From Tipula vernalis (lineage: Eukaryota > Arthropoda > Insecta > Diptera > Tipulidae), in the NCBI GenBank assembly GCA_958295665.1, contig OY282558.1, forward strand, positions 69,614,789 through 69,678,788: a stretch of DNA of 64,000 bases. The letters are read 5' to 3'. Under the pieces are notes generated by a model. The model saw nothing but the letters and a program-made list of their open reading frames with translations. It was not told the DNA's origin and ran no database searches. Positions within the stretch are counted from its first letter, which is position 1; every line of letters begins with the position of its first letter. The translations under genes and the position numbers were made by a program. Below, one piece after another: positions 1-12,050 of this stretch.

Positions 1-229
1 TTATCGAAATCGGATCACAATTATGGATTTCAAATTTCTGCTTCAAAGTACAATTCATCTTGTGTCTTTGTTTATTGTGTTGAAATAGTAGAGCAACTCA
101 AATTCATGGTGTAGCTCAATAATTGTAGGTCCGTAACCTTTGGTAGAAGTTCACCTCCGAAATCTTAGCAATTTTAATGGATTTTAGATTTTTCGGAAGC
201 TTCTAAGTGTTATTTGTAAGACACATCAA

Positions 230-610
230 AATGGTCGTTAGGACCGGTTGCATATTAAGATAGATTGTTAGATTCGATTGCACTACGGCGAATTCTCAAA
301 CACTTCACAATCCAACTTTAAAAGCAAGGAGAAGCACTTTACTTTTCACGACTTAACTTTTAGAGGAATAAAACAAAACCGTTCACAATACAGCAAAAAT
401 TTATTTAATTAAATAATCTTCTTCACAATCGATACAATTATTACAATATGTCGCGATGCGACTAAAAACACAAGTGACCTAAACTGATTGCTTTTTGACA
501 TTTTATACCCCTTCTCGTTACAATTATTATGACTGACTCGTTATAATTTAAATACGATGCAGTATTGGGCAAACTGTTGATAAAGATGGTCACCAATTCC
601 GACACTCGGC
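230..610 (-). repeat. Probable 3' LTR of the gypsy element (boundaries approximate)
   Basis: The stretch lies directly downstream (minus strand) of the integrase reading frame. Read on the minus strand it shows LTR-like signals in the right order: a TATA-type box (GGTATAAAA, complement of 501-509) followed about 100 bases later by AATAAA (complement of 400-405), giving a plausible U3-R-U5 layout. A TG dinucleotide near 603 could be the LTR start, but I could not fix either end because the matching 5' LTR is absent from the window. The role is inferred from position and signals only. Confidence 0.5.
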
Positions 611-991
611 CATCCTGAATGTTTCATTCGCCTCGATGAAACTATTTGTTTTCCAACATACTTCTTCCAAAATACCTACTACACGTCTTCATTATTGTGC
701 TGCTGATTTTCATCTTAGGTACATTTTCGTTCTAATTAAGGTCTAAACGGCTTCATAACTTCTTAAAATTCTCATCGCCTTACTTCTTCTTTAAACATCT
801 GTGTCTTACTTAAACATCTTCCTTTTAGTACCACTTACAGGTACATGGTTTTTGTTTCATCATTTTAAGTATAAAATTCCTTCAGGTGAGTAATTATATT
901 TGCCTGTAATTCCCTTCAACAATAACCCTGGTTATTCTTGTGGTTTTGAATCATAGAAAAAGTCTTTGATTATGAGGTAAATTGTCGACTG

Positions 992-2300
992 TTACTGCGT
1001 GCTTCTGTGCATTACCGCGGCTTCCGTTGCCTCCTCTTCATCAACTTCGTCACTACTATAGGTATTATACTGATTGTGACCCCAAGGTTTCATAAAATCT
1101 GCAGCTGTGGAAGTCGATATTGGGCCTTCGTGTTCTCCTACTTTTACCACATTGTACCGGTCATTTGGTAATACTTGGTTAATCTTATAAGGCCCCAAAT
1201 ATTTAGCCCTGATTTTTAATCCGGCTGCGAACTGCGTGCGTTTGATTGCCACCACGTCATTCAGATTATAATTGACTGCTGGTTTACGGTTTTTGTTGTA
1301 TGCTCTTCTTTGTTCTTCTTGTGTTCCTATTATTTCCTCTCTCACCTTTGACCTAAGTTCGTCACGCTCGTCAATAAACGCATTGACTACTTCGTCCGCC
1401 ACGGCCAAAATGGACTTCGTTTTATCGTTCTTTGCCACGTGGAATTAATAAACCTTTGTAGCTTTTCTACTTGTTTATACCATTTATCCGGAGACTCTCC
1501 AGATAATTTTGTTAATACAGGAATGATAACTTTATTTATCCTTTCCACTTGTCCGTTACCCCTTGGCACACCAGTTGTGATAAGTGTGTGTGTTTTATTT
1601 GATTCTCCAAACAATAACCCTCGAACTGCTGGGAAGTAAATGCTGCTCCTCTGTCGGTCACCACATATTCAGGATTTCCAAAGACTGATTGGTGAATCAT
1701 CATCTTGATTACAACTTCAGAACTTGTTGTCGGCTTGGTTGGGTAAATCCATACAAATTTGGAAAACGCATCTATCACTGACAAAAGATATTTATAATTT
1801 TTATTAGTCGAGACCAAAGGTCCCAAATGGTCAACATGCAGAATAGATAGGGGATACTCGCCTTTTGGCAGAGGGTTTAAAAAACCCTCTTGCCTTCCTT
1901 GTTTTCGGTCGCTCAATATACATTTAATGCAGTTGGATCGAAATCTGCCACATTTCTCTTGGAGCTTGGGAATGTAATATTTGCGCTCGATTAACTCCGC
2001 AATTTTTTTTTTTTGCACCGAAATGCCCCTCCTTATGCGCTGCTTCAATAATTTCCACCTCCATCGCTTTTGGTATACATAATATCTGTTCGCCAAAATC
2101 ATTTTCTTTGCATACCATTCCGTGATTTATTACAAAATTTTCGCAGGGTCCATGCTGCAACAACGATTTAGTAATCTTTAGTTTATTATCTTGCTCTTGT
2201 GCGCATCTTATTCGTTCGAGTAATTCACTGTTTACAACCAATATAGCAACGCATCCACATGTCTCATCATTGTACCCCTTCGATGTTCTAGTGTATATTG
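992..2300 (-). pseudogene. Ty3/gypsy integrase (frameshifted)
   Basis: This is the integrase part of the polyprotein, which inserts element cDNA into host DNA. It is split over several frames: an N-terminal zinc-binding HHCC region near 1920-2110 (AAHKEGHFGA, then CIKC), a catalytic core near 1540-1910 with Asp in HVDHLGP, Asp in VTDRGAAF and Glu in NGQVERINK, and a C-terminal module at 992-1440 (KYLGPYKI) typical of gypsy integrases. All three catalytic acids are visible, but frame changes near 1600 and 2000-2100 break the protein. It continues from RNase H upstream and ends at 992 before the LTR. Confidence 0.85.
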
Positions 2301-3640
2301 GTAGTCCTCTAGTTGCAACGCCCATCCGGCTATTCTTGATGTAATATTTTTCTTCACCATAGTTTGCTTGAACGCGGCGCAATCGGTTACTATTTTAAAA
2401 GTTGTACCCAAAAGTAATACCCGCAATTTCTCCAAAGCTCTGACGATGGCTAGCACTTCTAACCCATAGCTGCAGTAATGAGATTCTTGATCCGTGGTTT
2501 TCCGGCTATAGTAGTAAACGGGGTGCATTTTACTATCTACACTGTCCTTTTGCAGTAAAAGTGCTCCATAACCCAATTTACAGGCGTCCGTATGTAACTC
2601 AGTCTTAGCTTCCGGTCTGAAGATCTTTAGAACGGGATCTGACATCAAAAATTTCTTTAATTTAACAAACGCTTCACATTGAGTTGTATCAAATACGAAT
2701 TTTATGTCCTTCTTTAATAGTTCGGTGAGTGGTCTAGCTATCAAGGCGTAATTTGGAATAAATTTCCGAAAATATCCGGTTAGTCCTAGAAAAGATTGAA
2801 TATTTTTGACAGAATTTGGCTCAGGAAATTTAGCAACTGCTCGTGTTTTCATTTCGGATGGCTTTATTTTTCCGTCCTTTACGAAATAACCCAAATACTC
2901 GACCGACGTACACAAAAATCGACATTTGCTCCATTTGAAGTTGAGCCCGAAATTGCTTGAAATGTTCATAACTATTTTCAATATTGTCATGTTTTGTTCG
3001 ACCGTCAAAGATGGAATAATTATATCGTCCATATACACCATTATGCGCCCTTCTGAAATTAAATCTTTAAAGATTAAGTTTATATAACGCTGGAAGGCTG
3101 CTGGTGATACACAAAGCCCAAATAGAACTTTGCAGAACTCGTAATGTCCGGATGGTGTAACAAATGCTGTGTATTTTCTGCTATGCTCTTCTACTGGTAC
3201 ATGGAAAAATCCATTTTTAGATCTAAAGTTGGAAAATACTTTGACGAGTGTAATTGTACAACCAAATCTTCAATTACTGGTAGGGGGTATCTATCCATCA
3301 CAATATCTCGGTTAAGCTTGCGATAATCAATATATATTCTCTTACTGCCATCCTTTTTACTAACCAACACAATTGGTGATGCATATTCCGAAATGCTAGG
3401 TCTGATAATGCCATCTTTTACCCAACCCGCAATTTGCCTTTGAACTTCTTCTCTTTCGGTCAGGCTTAGTCGGCGAGGTGATTGCCACACTGGAATTTCG
3501 CTCCGTAAAACAATTTTTAATGAGAATGGGCATTCTTTAACCTTCTGCGGTTCGTATTCTGTAACCAATTTCATAATATCTTTATACAGTCGCTTTTCAC
3601 CTACTTCTATTTCATTTTCTTTTTCCACCAATAAGCAGTT
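2232..3640 (-). pseudogene. Ty3/gypsy reverse transcriptase and RNase H (frameshifted)
   Basis: The RT fingers and palm (3191-3631) contain QSPRRLSLTERE and KDGSKRIYIDYRKLNRD. A frame break between about 3190 and 3041 is followed by an intact VYMDD active site, the thumb (SFLGLTGYFRKFIPNYA) and RNase H (ELHTDACKLGYGALLLQ, later TDCAAF). Domain order PR-RT-RH-IN is that of Ty3/gypsy elements (Metaviridae). The coding strand is minus. The frame break in the palm makes it non-functional as it stands, although the YMDD box survives. Confidence 0.9.
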
Positions 3641-4345
3641 AAAGGGAAATCCATCTTAGTGATATTTTCGCACGGTTATCTTCCCATTTTCTGTAAATAT
3701 AATAGCGTCTTTTAAACCATCGTACCCAATCAAGAATCGAACGGGTAACATATTTGACTCCACCACTTTAATTGGCACTTCAAAAATTTCACCATCGATA
3801 TTCAAGCTAGAAGTAAATGTACCCAAAGTCTTTACTATTGAATTCCCAATTCCATTGAGTTCCCTAGTATCGTCAATGTTATACTCTAAACCATGTTTGA
3901 GAAATTCGTCTTCTCTGATAATCGTAAAGCCACTACCGGTATAAATACCTGCTTCTATTTTTTTATCATTAATAATTACAGTACATTGATTAGAGCTTTC
4001 GCCAACCTGTACGAAACAAGATTTATTTCCCGACAGATTTGTTTCCTGTGATTTGCTTCGATGACAGTTATCATTATCACTTTTACTTGGACAATCGGTT
4101 GCTTTATGCCCAAATTGTAGGCACTTGAAACCTTTGGAACCTTCTGATTTCTTATATCAAAATTTTGCCTTGTGCCCTGACTTACCGCAATTGAAGCACA
4201 AGTCCCGTGACGATGCCGATGCAGTTTTGAAAGGTTTTCTAAAATTCCGTTGTTCTTGAGATTTTGTTGAGGGTGGATTCCGTTGAATAAAATTTTCATC
4301 GTCTTGAAAGAATAAATTTATCAGGTTCGACCATTTCACAAAGCA
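3641..4345 (-). pseudogene. Ty3/gypsy gag zinc knuckles and aspartic protease, 5'-truncated
   Basis: Near 4150-4225 the minus strand gives a CCHC knuckle (CFNCGKSGHKAKF), and a second degenerate one (QFGHKATDCP) follows near 4085-4120. A retroviral-type protease follows at about 3700-3960, but its active-site signature reads YTGSG near 3935 where the family has D-T/S-G, so the catalytic aspartate appears lost. A stop near 3658 separates it from RT. Gag upstream of the knuckles cannot be followed past about 4345, and no 5' LTR was found, so the element is 5'-truncated. Confidence 0.75.
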
Positions 4346-6845
4346 TCCGGAATAAGATTATCTTTTCCTTTGAGTTACTCTATAGAAAAATTAAACGCTT
4401 GTTACTTCAAGGTCCGACGAGCTAAACGTCCTGAAAAATTATTTCGGTGCTCCAAACTATACTGGACCATGACATTTCCTATACATATTCGAACGTTTAC
4501 TTGTGTATCAGAATATACAAAATACGTAATAACCTCATTCGTTTTGGGCAGCTGATTCACATAAATTTCTTGTGTATGACGTAATCTGAGAAATGTTATA
4601 CATTTTTGTTTGTAATAAAGAGTGTTTTAAGTGTTTTGAATGTAATATATTACGACTGAATGAATCAGACCGGTAATTAAATCTAAAGAAACTCACGAAA
4701 ATACCTAGCCTATGTATGATGGTGGTATATTCACATAAAAATCTCAAAAATGTAAATCATAAATTCGTTTTTTTTCCGAGTCATCCACCCACCAAATTAT
4801 AAGCGAACCTCTTGCGCGATAATTAAAATTAACACACCCAAGTTAACAAAATGTCCCACTACAGATAATATGAAACGACAAACTTTTCAGAGTTTTTTTT
4901 TTACTCGACGACAACATAAACTTTCTAAAACACTATAAATTTTCATTAAAATAAAACAAAAATATTATTTCCGTTTTTGTACGTATAGTACGTCATGTCC
5001 GCATGAAAATTTCTTACGATGACTTATTTGTGTTGTTTTGCATCTTTTGTTTAAAATCATTTCACAGTTCATTGTTGCGTGATGTGTCTTTTATTTCTCT
5101 GAATACTATACTCTCGTCGTCGTATACACTTGTAAACATACAGATTGTTATTATTTATGTTTAATGTATATACAATAGAGGCGAACGACAACAATTTATA
5201 AAATCACACAACGATAAACCAACAATAAGACAACAAAACAATAAGAATTCCATACAGAGCAAACAAAACAATGTACGAGCACAATACCAATAATAAACAA
5301 AAAAAGGTTGTTCCTACTTCCAATTTCCATTTGAATTTAGCCAACAGCAGTAGAACGCATGTGCACTCATTAAACACAATGAGGAATTTGTGTTTTTCAT
5401 TTTTATACATAAATAAAAACTTTGTGGTGTCAATAGCCATCGTTGTTATTATTTTTGAAATTGTTGTACATAAATTGATTAGATTTTTGCCAATAACCGG
5501 CAGCTGTTGACAACAACAACATTTTGATGTGAGAATGTGTTTCGCTGTCCTTTTGTAACTTGGCCGAGATATGATGATGGAATTTTTTATTTTTTTATAG
5601 TTTGTCCATAAGAATATTCAAAATGATATTAATTAATTGTGAGTTATTCATGTAGTGGTGGCGGAAATGTGTTACTACCATATATAGTTAAAGTTTTTTG
5701 ATAGGCAGCTGTCAAAATGACCAGTTATGAACAAATTGTTTAGATCACAAGAATCCTCACAGTGTTTCTAATTTTTAACTTCTTCATTTATCACTTCGTG
5801 ATTTTCACCTTAAATATCATTCCCCCTGCCTTCTTTTCGGATATAAAGTTAGTTCGATTAAAAAGGCAAAAGTTCAAACGATAATCTTCAATGGTAACAG
5901 CAAATGATATATTTTGTCCGATTCTTCCATCTAACATACAAAAATGCATGTGACAAATTGATGACTTACCAATACTAAAACTGTCAGGATAAGGCTAACA
6001 TTATTCACCAACGGGAAAATAAATGTAGCCTTGTGTAAAAGTTTTGAAGAATGCACAATTTTTACTTCTCGAAATATGGTTGTTAAATTCTTCGGTAAGG
6101 TGATGAGGGGCGAAATTTACATATGATTGTCATATGCTATGCAGGCGGAGACTAAAAGGAGCGGTCATTACTGAAAATCATTTTTTGCAGTTGAATATTT
6201 TACTGTCCTGTATTTCGTTGTAAAGGGCCTTGAAGAAAACACCTTTTACTTATCGAATTTATCATTATAGCGCTGGTGATAGATCCAACGATTTGTTCCC
6301 TTTTATATGTCCTCTTTATTTCAAAGTGGAACTTCCATCAGTTCGACCTTGAAATACAATATAGGCAACTAGTTTAAGAAAAATTCACCTTGATGAGGTG
6401 AAAATTAAATTTTCCAGTTGCACATAACGGTGTAACTTGTCGTTCAAGCACATTAGTTCACAATTATACCGTTATGGCAGTAGTGTCAGATACACATGTT
6501 TTTCCTTAAAAACATCGTAGTAACTTCACCATGGTGAGGTGAAAATCAAATTTGATGACACATAACGTCTTGAATTTCGTATTTAGGTTGGAATACACAA
6601 TGAATGAACTACAATAAATCAAATTTTGAATTTCTTTTTTACTTCTTATCCCACAATATTGAAGTTACGGGTATGGGTGGTAATCATAAAAAGTACGTTG
6701 GTCTCCAAAACATCGATTGTTAAAATGTTTTGTCCGTCATTTTTACAAAATTTGAAGTCAAGTAAAATAGTGTATTGAGGTACTTTTCACAAAAAACAAA
6801 CAATAAAAAGATTTGGGTGAACTGTTTGTCGAAGTACTAAAAAGT
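4346..6845. other. AT-rich intergenic DNA without recognised genes
   Basis: No open frame here resembles a known protein. A local duplication is visible at 6384-6425 and 6522-6565 (GAGGTGAAAAT followed by CACATAACG), each copy preceded by a small hairpin of TTCACC/GGTGAA type. The rest is AT-rich and low in information. Confidence 0.6.
6384..6567. repeat. Two-copy local repeat with short hairpins
   Basis: Two related segments (6384-6428 and 6522-6567) share TTCACC...GAGGTGAAAAT and CACATAACG, about 138 bases apart. Each begins with an inverted TTCACC/GGTGAA pair. Between them CATAACGGT (about 6424) and ACCGTTATG (about 6468) form another inverted pair. They may be a decayed MITE pair, but I cannot assign a family. 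Confidence 0.45.
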
Positions 6846-6849
6846 GTTC

Positions 6850-7065
6850 CAATGAGAGTTTCACCATGTGAAACGGCGGCTTCAGCGGCACAGATAAAAT
6901 CTTGGCATAATTACTCCTTTATTCCACCAATATGCCTCATTATGTTGCCATTGTTGCTGGCTTATTGGCAAAGACCTTTCTTTTGAAATGACCACAAAGA
7001 AAGAAGTCCAGTGGTGTCAAATCGTACGATCTCTCGATGTTTCGCGAGATAATGCGTCCCAGGAG
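6850..7065 (-). pseudogene. Tc1/mariner-superfamily (IS630-type) DDE transposase C-terminal remnant
   Basis: Read on the minus strand, the segment gives SYDLTPLDFFL followed, after a frame change, by KRKVFANKPATMATL. This matches the block after the second catalytic Asp in DDE_3 transposases (typically PDLTPxDFFLWG...KxxVY...P). Stops and frame changes are present. It is a short fossil lacking the rest of the gene; subfamily is undetermined. Confidence 0.6.
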
Positions 7066-7204
7066 CTTCTCGTGCAATTAAGCCATTGTTGCATTGGCTG
7101 TGAAGCATGTATGTCTTGTTAAAACCACAAATCACAAATCGAACATTTGGCCGATATTATTTTTCACACATATGCAATGGTTATCGATCAATAAAAATTG
7201 CAGA

Positions 7205-8010
7205 AGCCCGAAAAATGCAACAGGACATGATCTCATTACTTGAAAAATGATAAGGGAATTGCCAGACAAATGGATAAAACTAATAATATTCCTACCCAAC
7301 GCGATCATGTGAACCAGTTATATTCCTTAAAAATGGAAGATATCTTTGATCACAATGATACATAAGCCAGGAAAAAATGAAACCAAGATCTCATCATATC
7401 GTCCAATAAACATGCTGCCCACAATCTAAAAGCTATTTGAAAAAATGTTACTAACGAAATGGAAACCAATATTAAAAGAACGGCGCGTTATTCCCATCAA
7501 TTTACAGAGCAAGTACACACGATTGTAAATACAATCAATATCGATATCGCACAAGCCTTTGATAAAGTTTGCCACAATGGACTAATATACAAAATTAAAC
7601 ATGGCGAATAAAAGTGAACGAAAACAAATCAAGTCACGTCACATTCACGCTGAACAAACGCACCATTAGTGAAATTAAACGTAAAAAAATATTCTTCAAC
7701 AAACGAAGGTCTGCACCTGGATAGAAGTTTAACGGGGAAAAATCATATTAAAACAAAGCGCAACCAAATGAAACTTACATTTTCCAAAATGTAGTGGCTG
7801 ATAGAAAGAAACTCTTAATTGTCATTAGCCAATAAAGTTTTAGTGCACAAAGCGATAAGGGGATCCATCAGCGTTTCAACATTAAAGAAACAATTAAAGA
7901 ATTCTGTTCAAAATTTTACTCAAACCTAGAAGCACATCCCAACGAATTCGCCAGGGATATAATAAAACAGCCGCAATTTAGGCGACTCGGAAGAACAGAT
8001 TGTGAACCTG
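7205..8010 (+). pseudogene. Jockey-clade non-LTR retrotransposon RT remnant
   Basis: The plus strand reads LPDKWIKLIIF, then MIHKPGKNETKISSYRPIN (the IPKPGK...SYRPISLLP block), KLFEKML and, near 7550, IAQAFDKVCHNGLIYKIK (RT palm with D-x-x-x-AFD). At about 7790-7860 comes WLIERNS*LSLANKVLVHKAI, and at about 7910-7990 the Jockey-type C-terminal motif HPNEFARDIIKQPQFRRL. Large parts including the second palm Asp pair are missing, and frames change repeatedly. Confidence 0.8.
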
Positions 8011-8839
8011 AAGAGATATTTAATGTTTATGTTATACATATGTACATATGTATATGTAAGCATAATCTAAACTAATTCAATTGTGAACACTAACAATAAG
8101 TATTAACATTGATTACGAATTAGAATACGTATGTATTTTAGCTTAACATTTGTTTACGAAATGGTGCATCTGGTGAACTTCCGTTCGAATTTGAAAGAAG
8201 TCAATTTCGAACCATATTATCTTTCGCCATCAAGAGGATGGGTCAGTTCAGGATCAGAATCTGAAAATAAAATATTTAAGTAGTATGTATACAGTTTATA
8301 CTTATCTTATAAGAATTTTTCTTTAATTAATAAATATTCCTGAAATTAAATTTATAGATTTTATTATTAAGTATTAAATTTAATAATTAAAAGCAGCCAA
8401 GTTACCTAATAATATTACTGTCAATAACATTTGACAGCTGCTCATTGTTTTTATTAATTTGCCAGAAAGTTTCTTTTAACATATTGTATTGCCATCTATG
8501 ATTAGTCATATATAACTAAAGTTTATTTTATTTACCATTTATGCGAAATAATGGTGGATGTCAGTTGGCGCTTTTAATTTTATAACCAAAATGACTTAAA
8601 CTTTTGGAGAACGAGCTGCGAGCTTGCGACTCCAAAAATTTTTGGATTTATAACGTTTTTGAAAAATAAATTATTGAGAAATATATCCGCACAAAGTCAG
8701 CCGAAAGTAATAAAACGTCGGTACTGCCGATAGTGTCTTTGCTATCTCAGCCGAATGTTACCAGCTGACATATTTCAGCCGAAACATATTTCATATAAAA
8801 TAAAAAATTGCCATTACACACCAAATAAAGTTATCGTTT

Positions 8840-9065
8840 TGAAGAATACCGTGAGAATGTCGACTCGTCCGTGAACAATACGCCTTCCCAATTATCGAGA
8901 GTCCAGTATACATGCTCTCTAGTAAATTCAAATTCGCTCTCATCGATGACTACTGGTAATGCTGTAGCTGGTATTTTAGGATGACAATTGCAATCCGCAA
9001 GATATCTCCATATTGTATCCGAGCGTACTTTCTAGCAGTTGCGAATTGCTCTCTTAATATAATTA
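8840..9065 (-). pseudogene. Tc1-like transposase remnant
   Basis: On the minus strand the translation includes FTREHVYWTLDNWEGVLFTDES, matching the segment around the second catalytic Asp of Tc1 transposases (W...DW..VLFSDES). Upstream, part of the DNA-binding/linker region reads AIRNC...VRSDTIWRYL. Only this fragment remains; no terminal repeats were identified. Confidence 0.75.
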
Positions 9066-9354
9066 TTTAAAAAAAAAAACTTTCCAGTGTGACCATTGCG
9101 ACTCGATGCCTGCCTCCCTCCCCAAGAGTTTCTGTACTGATCATGTGTTTCTCTGTAAGCTTTTACAAGAGAAATTGTTGTTTATATTTGTGGAACGATT
9201 ACACACAACAATATGGTGGAACCATCTTTCTTCAACCAGAATAACCTCTGTTAAACATTCATCGCAATTTCCTATGGGCCTTTCATTTAAACACATTTTT
9301 CGGGACTCCCCTCAAGAAACTTGATTTGATAATTTTGGGTTGGGTGCGAAATTT

Positions 9355-9410
9355 CCCATTACAAAATCTTTATTACAAAATCTCTATCACAAAATTTCCT
9401 AGTTACAAAA
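9355..9410. repeat. Short tandem repeat, TTACAAAATCTC-like units
   Basis: Four or five imperfect copies of a roughly 15-17-base unit (ATTACAAAATCTC and variants such as ATCACAAAATTTCC) run straight into the left arm of the palindrome at 9411, whose own outer end is another copy of the same unit. Confidence 0.75.
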
Positions 9411-9518
9411 TCTCCTAATTACAAAATCTCGCATAAAATTTTCCCCGTAAATATATGAAATCGCGCGATTTGATATATTTACGGGGAAAATTTTATGCGA
9501 GATTTTGTAATTAGGAGA
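9411..9518. repeat. Near-perfect 108-bp palindrome
   Basis: The sequence is its own reverse complement around a centre between 9464 and 9465 (TCGC|GCGA). Arms run 9411-9464 and 9465-9518, with a single G/G mismatch pair just outside the AAATCGCGCGATTT core. The outer arm carries the TTACAAAATCTC unit. It could be a foldback element end or a cruciform-prone insertion. Confidence 0.9.
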
Positions 9519-9570
9519 AAAGCGATTGTGTTTATGTGTGTGTCTTTGATTGTCTGTTTTTGAATGTATG

Positions 9571-9669
9571 GATGTGTGGGTGTGTGTGTGTGTGTGTGTG
9601 TGTGCTTGTGTGTGCGATTATGTATGTGTGTGTGTCTGGGTTTGTGTGTGTGTGTGTCTGTGTGTGTGT

Positions 9670-9758
<89 letters not shown>

Positions 9759-9767
9759 TGTGTGCAT
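9571..9767. repeat. (TG)n microsatellite, about 200 bp
   Basis: Almost pure TG dinucleotides with scattered TC, TT and GA interruptions. It gives spurious long open frames on both strands. It abuts the 3' end of the R1-clade element (a T8 run at 9778-9786 separates them), which matters because some R1-clade families insert specifically into AC-type microsatellites. Confidence 0.95.
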
Positions 9768-9794
9768 ATGTGTGTGTTTTTTTTTTGTTATACG

Positions 9795-11640
9795 CAGGTA
9801 GGTGGAAAATCTTCCGAAGACACCGTCGACCCGTGTCGCCGGTAGTGTGAGATTTCTACTCACTAAAAACCGCCTCCTTCTTCTTACCGTTTCCCCCCTC
9901 CCCTCCCCCCCCCCGAACCCACCGTTAAGCATTACTACTTCGGAAGGCGGCATTAGCGTTATAGCTCACTCATCCATTTTCTGCAAGCAATGCAACGCGC
10001 CGACTATCTGTCCGTTGGGTCTCCAACCGTCTCAACTATTTCTGAACCGTAACTATGGCAGAACATATCGCGTCCCAGGCATCCTGCGATCTCAGCATTA
10101 TCTCGACAATGTTTCCGGGTTGGAGACATACTTTTACTGCGCCTTGTAATTCCGCGCTTACCGTCCAAAATCGTGAACAAACGAACAGTACATGTTCGGG
10201 GTCCTCCACCCTGTTACAATCTGGGCATAAGGGCGTATCATCATGTCCAAACCGATGAAGGTAGCTGCGGTAACCTCCATGCCCCCGTTAGGAACTGGGT
10301 CAGGTGGTAGTTTGCTTCTCCATGCTTTCTGTTTAGCCACGGCCCTTTATATGGGATTAACCGATGCGTCCACCTTCCCTTGCTCAAGTTGTCCCAACGT
10401 TCTTGCCACCTTTGCCTAGAAAGAGATGGCTCTATCTTCTTGACTTCGGGATTTAATCCATCCCTAGAAACCCTGCTCTCGTATAGGCGTATCGCTTCAT
10501 CCGCGACCAAATCTATCGGCATCATTCCAGCCAAAACGAAGGCTACTTCATCTGATACAATTCTGTAAGCGCTGATGACTCTTAAATCGCTCAACCTGTA
10601 GACTCTTTCCACGTGCTTCCTATCGCTCGATACTTTTAATGCCTTCGTCCAGATCTGGGCACCGTATAGTAGTGCCGAACTGACCACTCTGGCCAACAGA
10701 CGTCGTCTGCTGCTCATGGGACCTCCGATATTTGGTAGCATACCGGAGAGCGCGAAGCAGACCATTGATGCTTTCTCGCCTGCATACTCCAGATGACTCC
10801 CAAGTATTTAATAGCTTCCTTGGTTCTAACGCGATACGATCCAAACTTGACTGTTGCGCTTTCTGTTACTTTCCGGCTGGTATTCAGCACTGCCTCGGTC
10901 TTATTTTCGGCCAGTTTCAGGCCTAGTGCCTGCATCCACTTTTTAACCATTTGAATTACTTCGTTAGCCACATCTTGAACCTCGTCAATATGTTTCGCAA
11001 CTGTAACTATAGCAATGTCATTAGCAAATCCCACAATCTTAACCCATTTAGGCGTTTCTAGTTTAAGTAATGCATCGTACATTATATTCCACAGAGTTGG
11101 GCCCAGGACAGATCCCTGTGGAACGCCAGACGTAACAACATACTCTTTCGTGTCTTCATCGCTATAATACTCCAGTACTCTGTCCTCAAAGTAACTTTCC
11201 AGAACATTTAGCAAGTATCCTGGAACGTTCAGATTTCTTAGCGCATCCATGATACAACCCCAATTCGCCGTGTTGAATGCGTTTCTCACATCAAGCGTGA
11301 CAACCAAGCAGTATTTCTTGGTACCCCCTTTCCATCGCTTTCCATTCACTGCCTCTCGGGCAATTTGCACCATTGTATTGATAGCATCCAGGGTCGAACG
11401 AGCCTTACGGAACCCGAATTGCTGATCTGAGAGGCCTTCATCACCTTCTGTGATCGGAGTCAGTTTTTTTTCGGATGATGTTCTCCAGCACCTTACCCAT
11501 TGAGTTACCCATTGAGTCTAGCAGGCATATCGGGCGGCTTGATGACGGTATTCCTGGAGGTTTATCCGTTTTGAGAATGAGGACCAGTCTTTGTCTTTTC
11601 CACCGTTTGCTTCCCCATTCAACGGCCCACGCATTAAAAT
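9795..11640 (-). pseudogene. R1-clade non-LTR retrotransposon ORF2: RT and 3' part
   Basis: Reverse transcriptase (about 10714-11560) reads KPPGIPSSSRPICLLD, CLVVTLDVRNAFNTANW (first palm Asp), SGVPQGSVLGPTLWNIMYD, then GFANDIA where the family has F-A-D-D, so a catalytic Asp is replaced by Asn. The thumb and downstream part (10241-10765: LLYGAQIW, YRIVSDEVAFVLAGMMPI) continue to a zinc-finger-like tail near 10160-10340, with frame changes. The sequence style (LDVRNAFN, AGMMPI, ETL) is that of the R1 clade. A C-rich tract lies at 9893-9914 near the 3' end. Confidence 0.85.
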
Positions 11641-12050
11641 CTCCAGCTATAACCACCGAATCGCGTTCCTTGCCTCCACTGTAACCTTATCCACCAGAAT
11701 CCCGTACTGGATGGGTGATGGCTTGGAGGAGCGTAACAACTATAGATGTTCACCCCATTTATCTTGGCGAACACGTAACCTTCCTCTTTCCTCTCTTGTA
11801 TTTCTTGGAAAGGGTACCTCCCACACGCCCATATTGCCACATTGCCCGTTCTATTTGTGGTCCATGCGCTCCTTAACTGTGTTTTGAACGGTTCTGAAAG
11901 TATAGCTACATCCGCTTGTATCTCCAAAATTATTTTCCCCAAAAGATCTTGGGCAACTTCGCAGTGATTAAGGTTAACTTGTATCACCTTCATCTTCGTG
12001 TTGGGTTTAAAGCCTTCTGGAATGCTAGGCATGGGAAACTCCCCGTGATG
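11441..12050 (-). pseudogene. R1-clade endonuclease domain, fused to RT by an internal deletion
   Basis: An AP-type endonuclease starts at about 12000 (KVIQVNLNHCEVAQDLL, then ADVAILSEPF, YVFAKINGVNIYSCYAPPS). It is frameshifted near 11680, where the second part reads VIAGDFNAWAVEWGS. Immediately after, with no remaining endonuclease C-terminus or linker, comes the RT block ILKTDKPPGIPSS. In complete relatives these are several hundred codons apart, so a large internal deletion has joined them near 11580. Confidence 0.85.

Noticed and set aside
9536..9953. Several open frames of 70-110 codons on both strands
   Set aside because: They are translations of the (TG)n microsatellite (alternating Cys/Val or Thr/His) and have no gene-like content.
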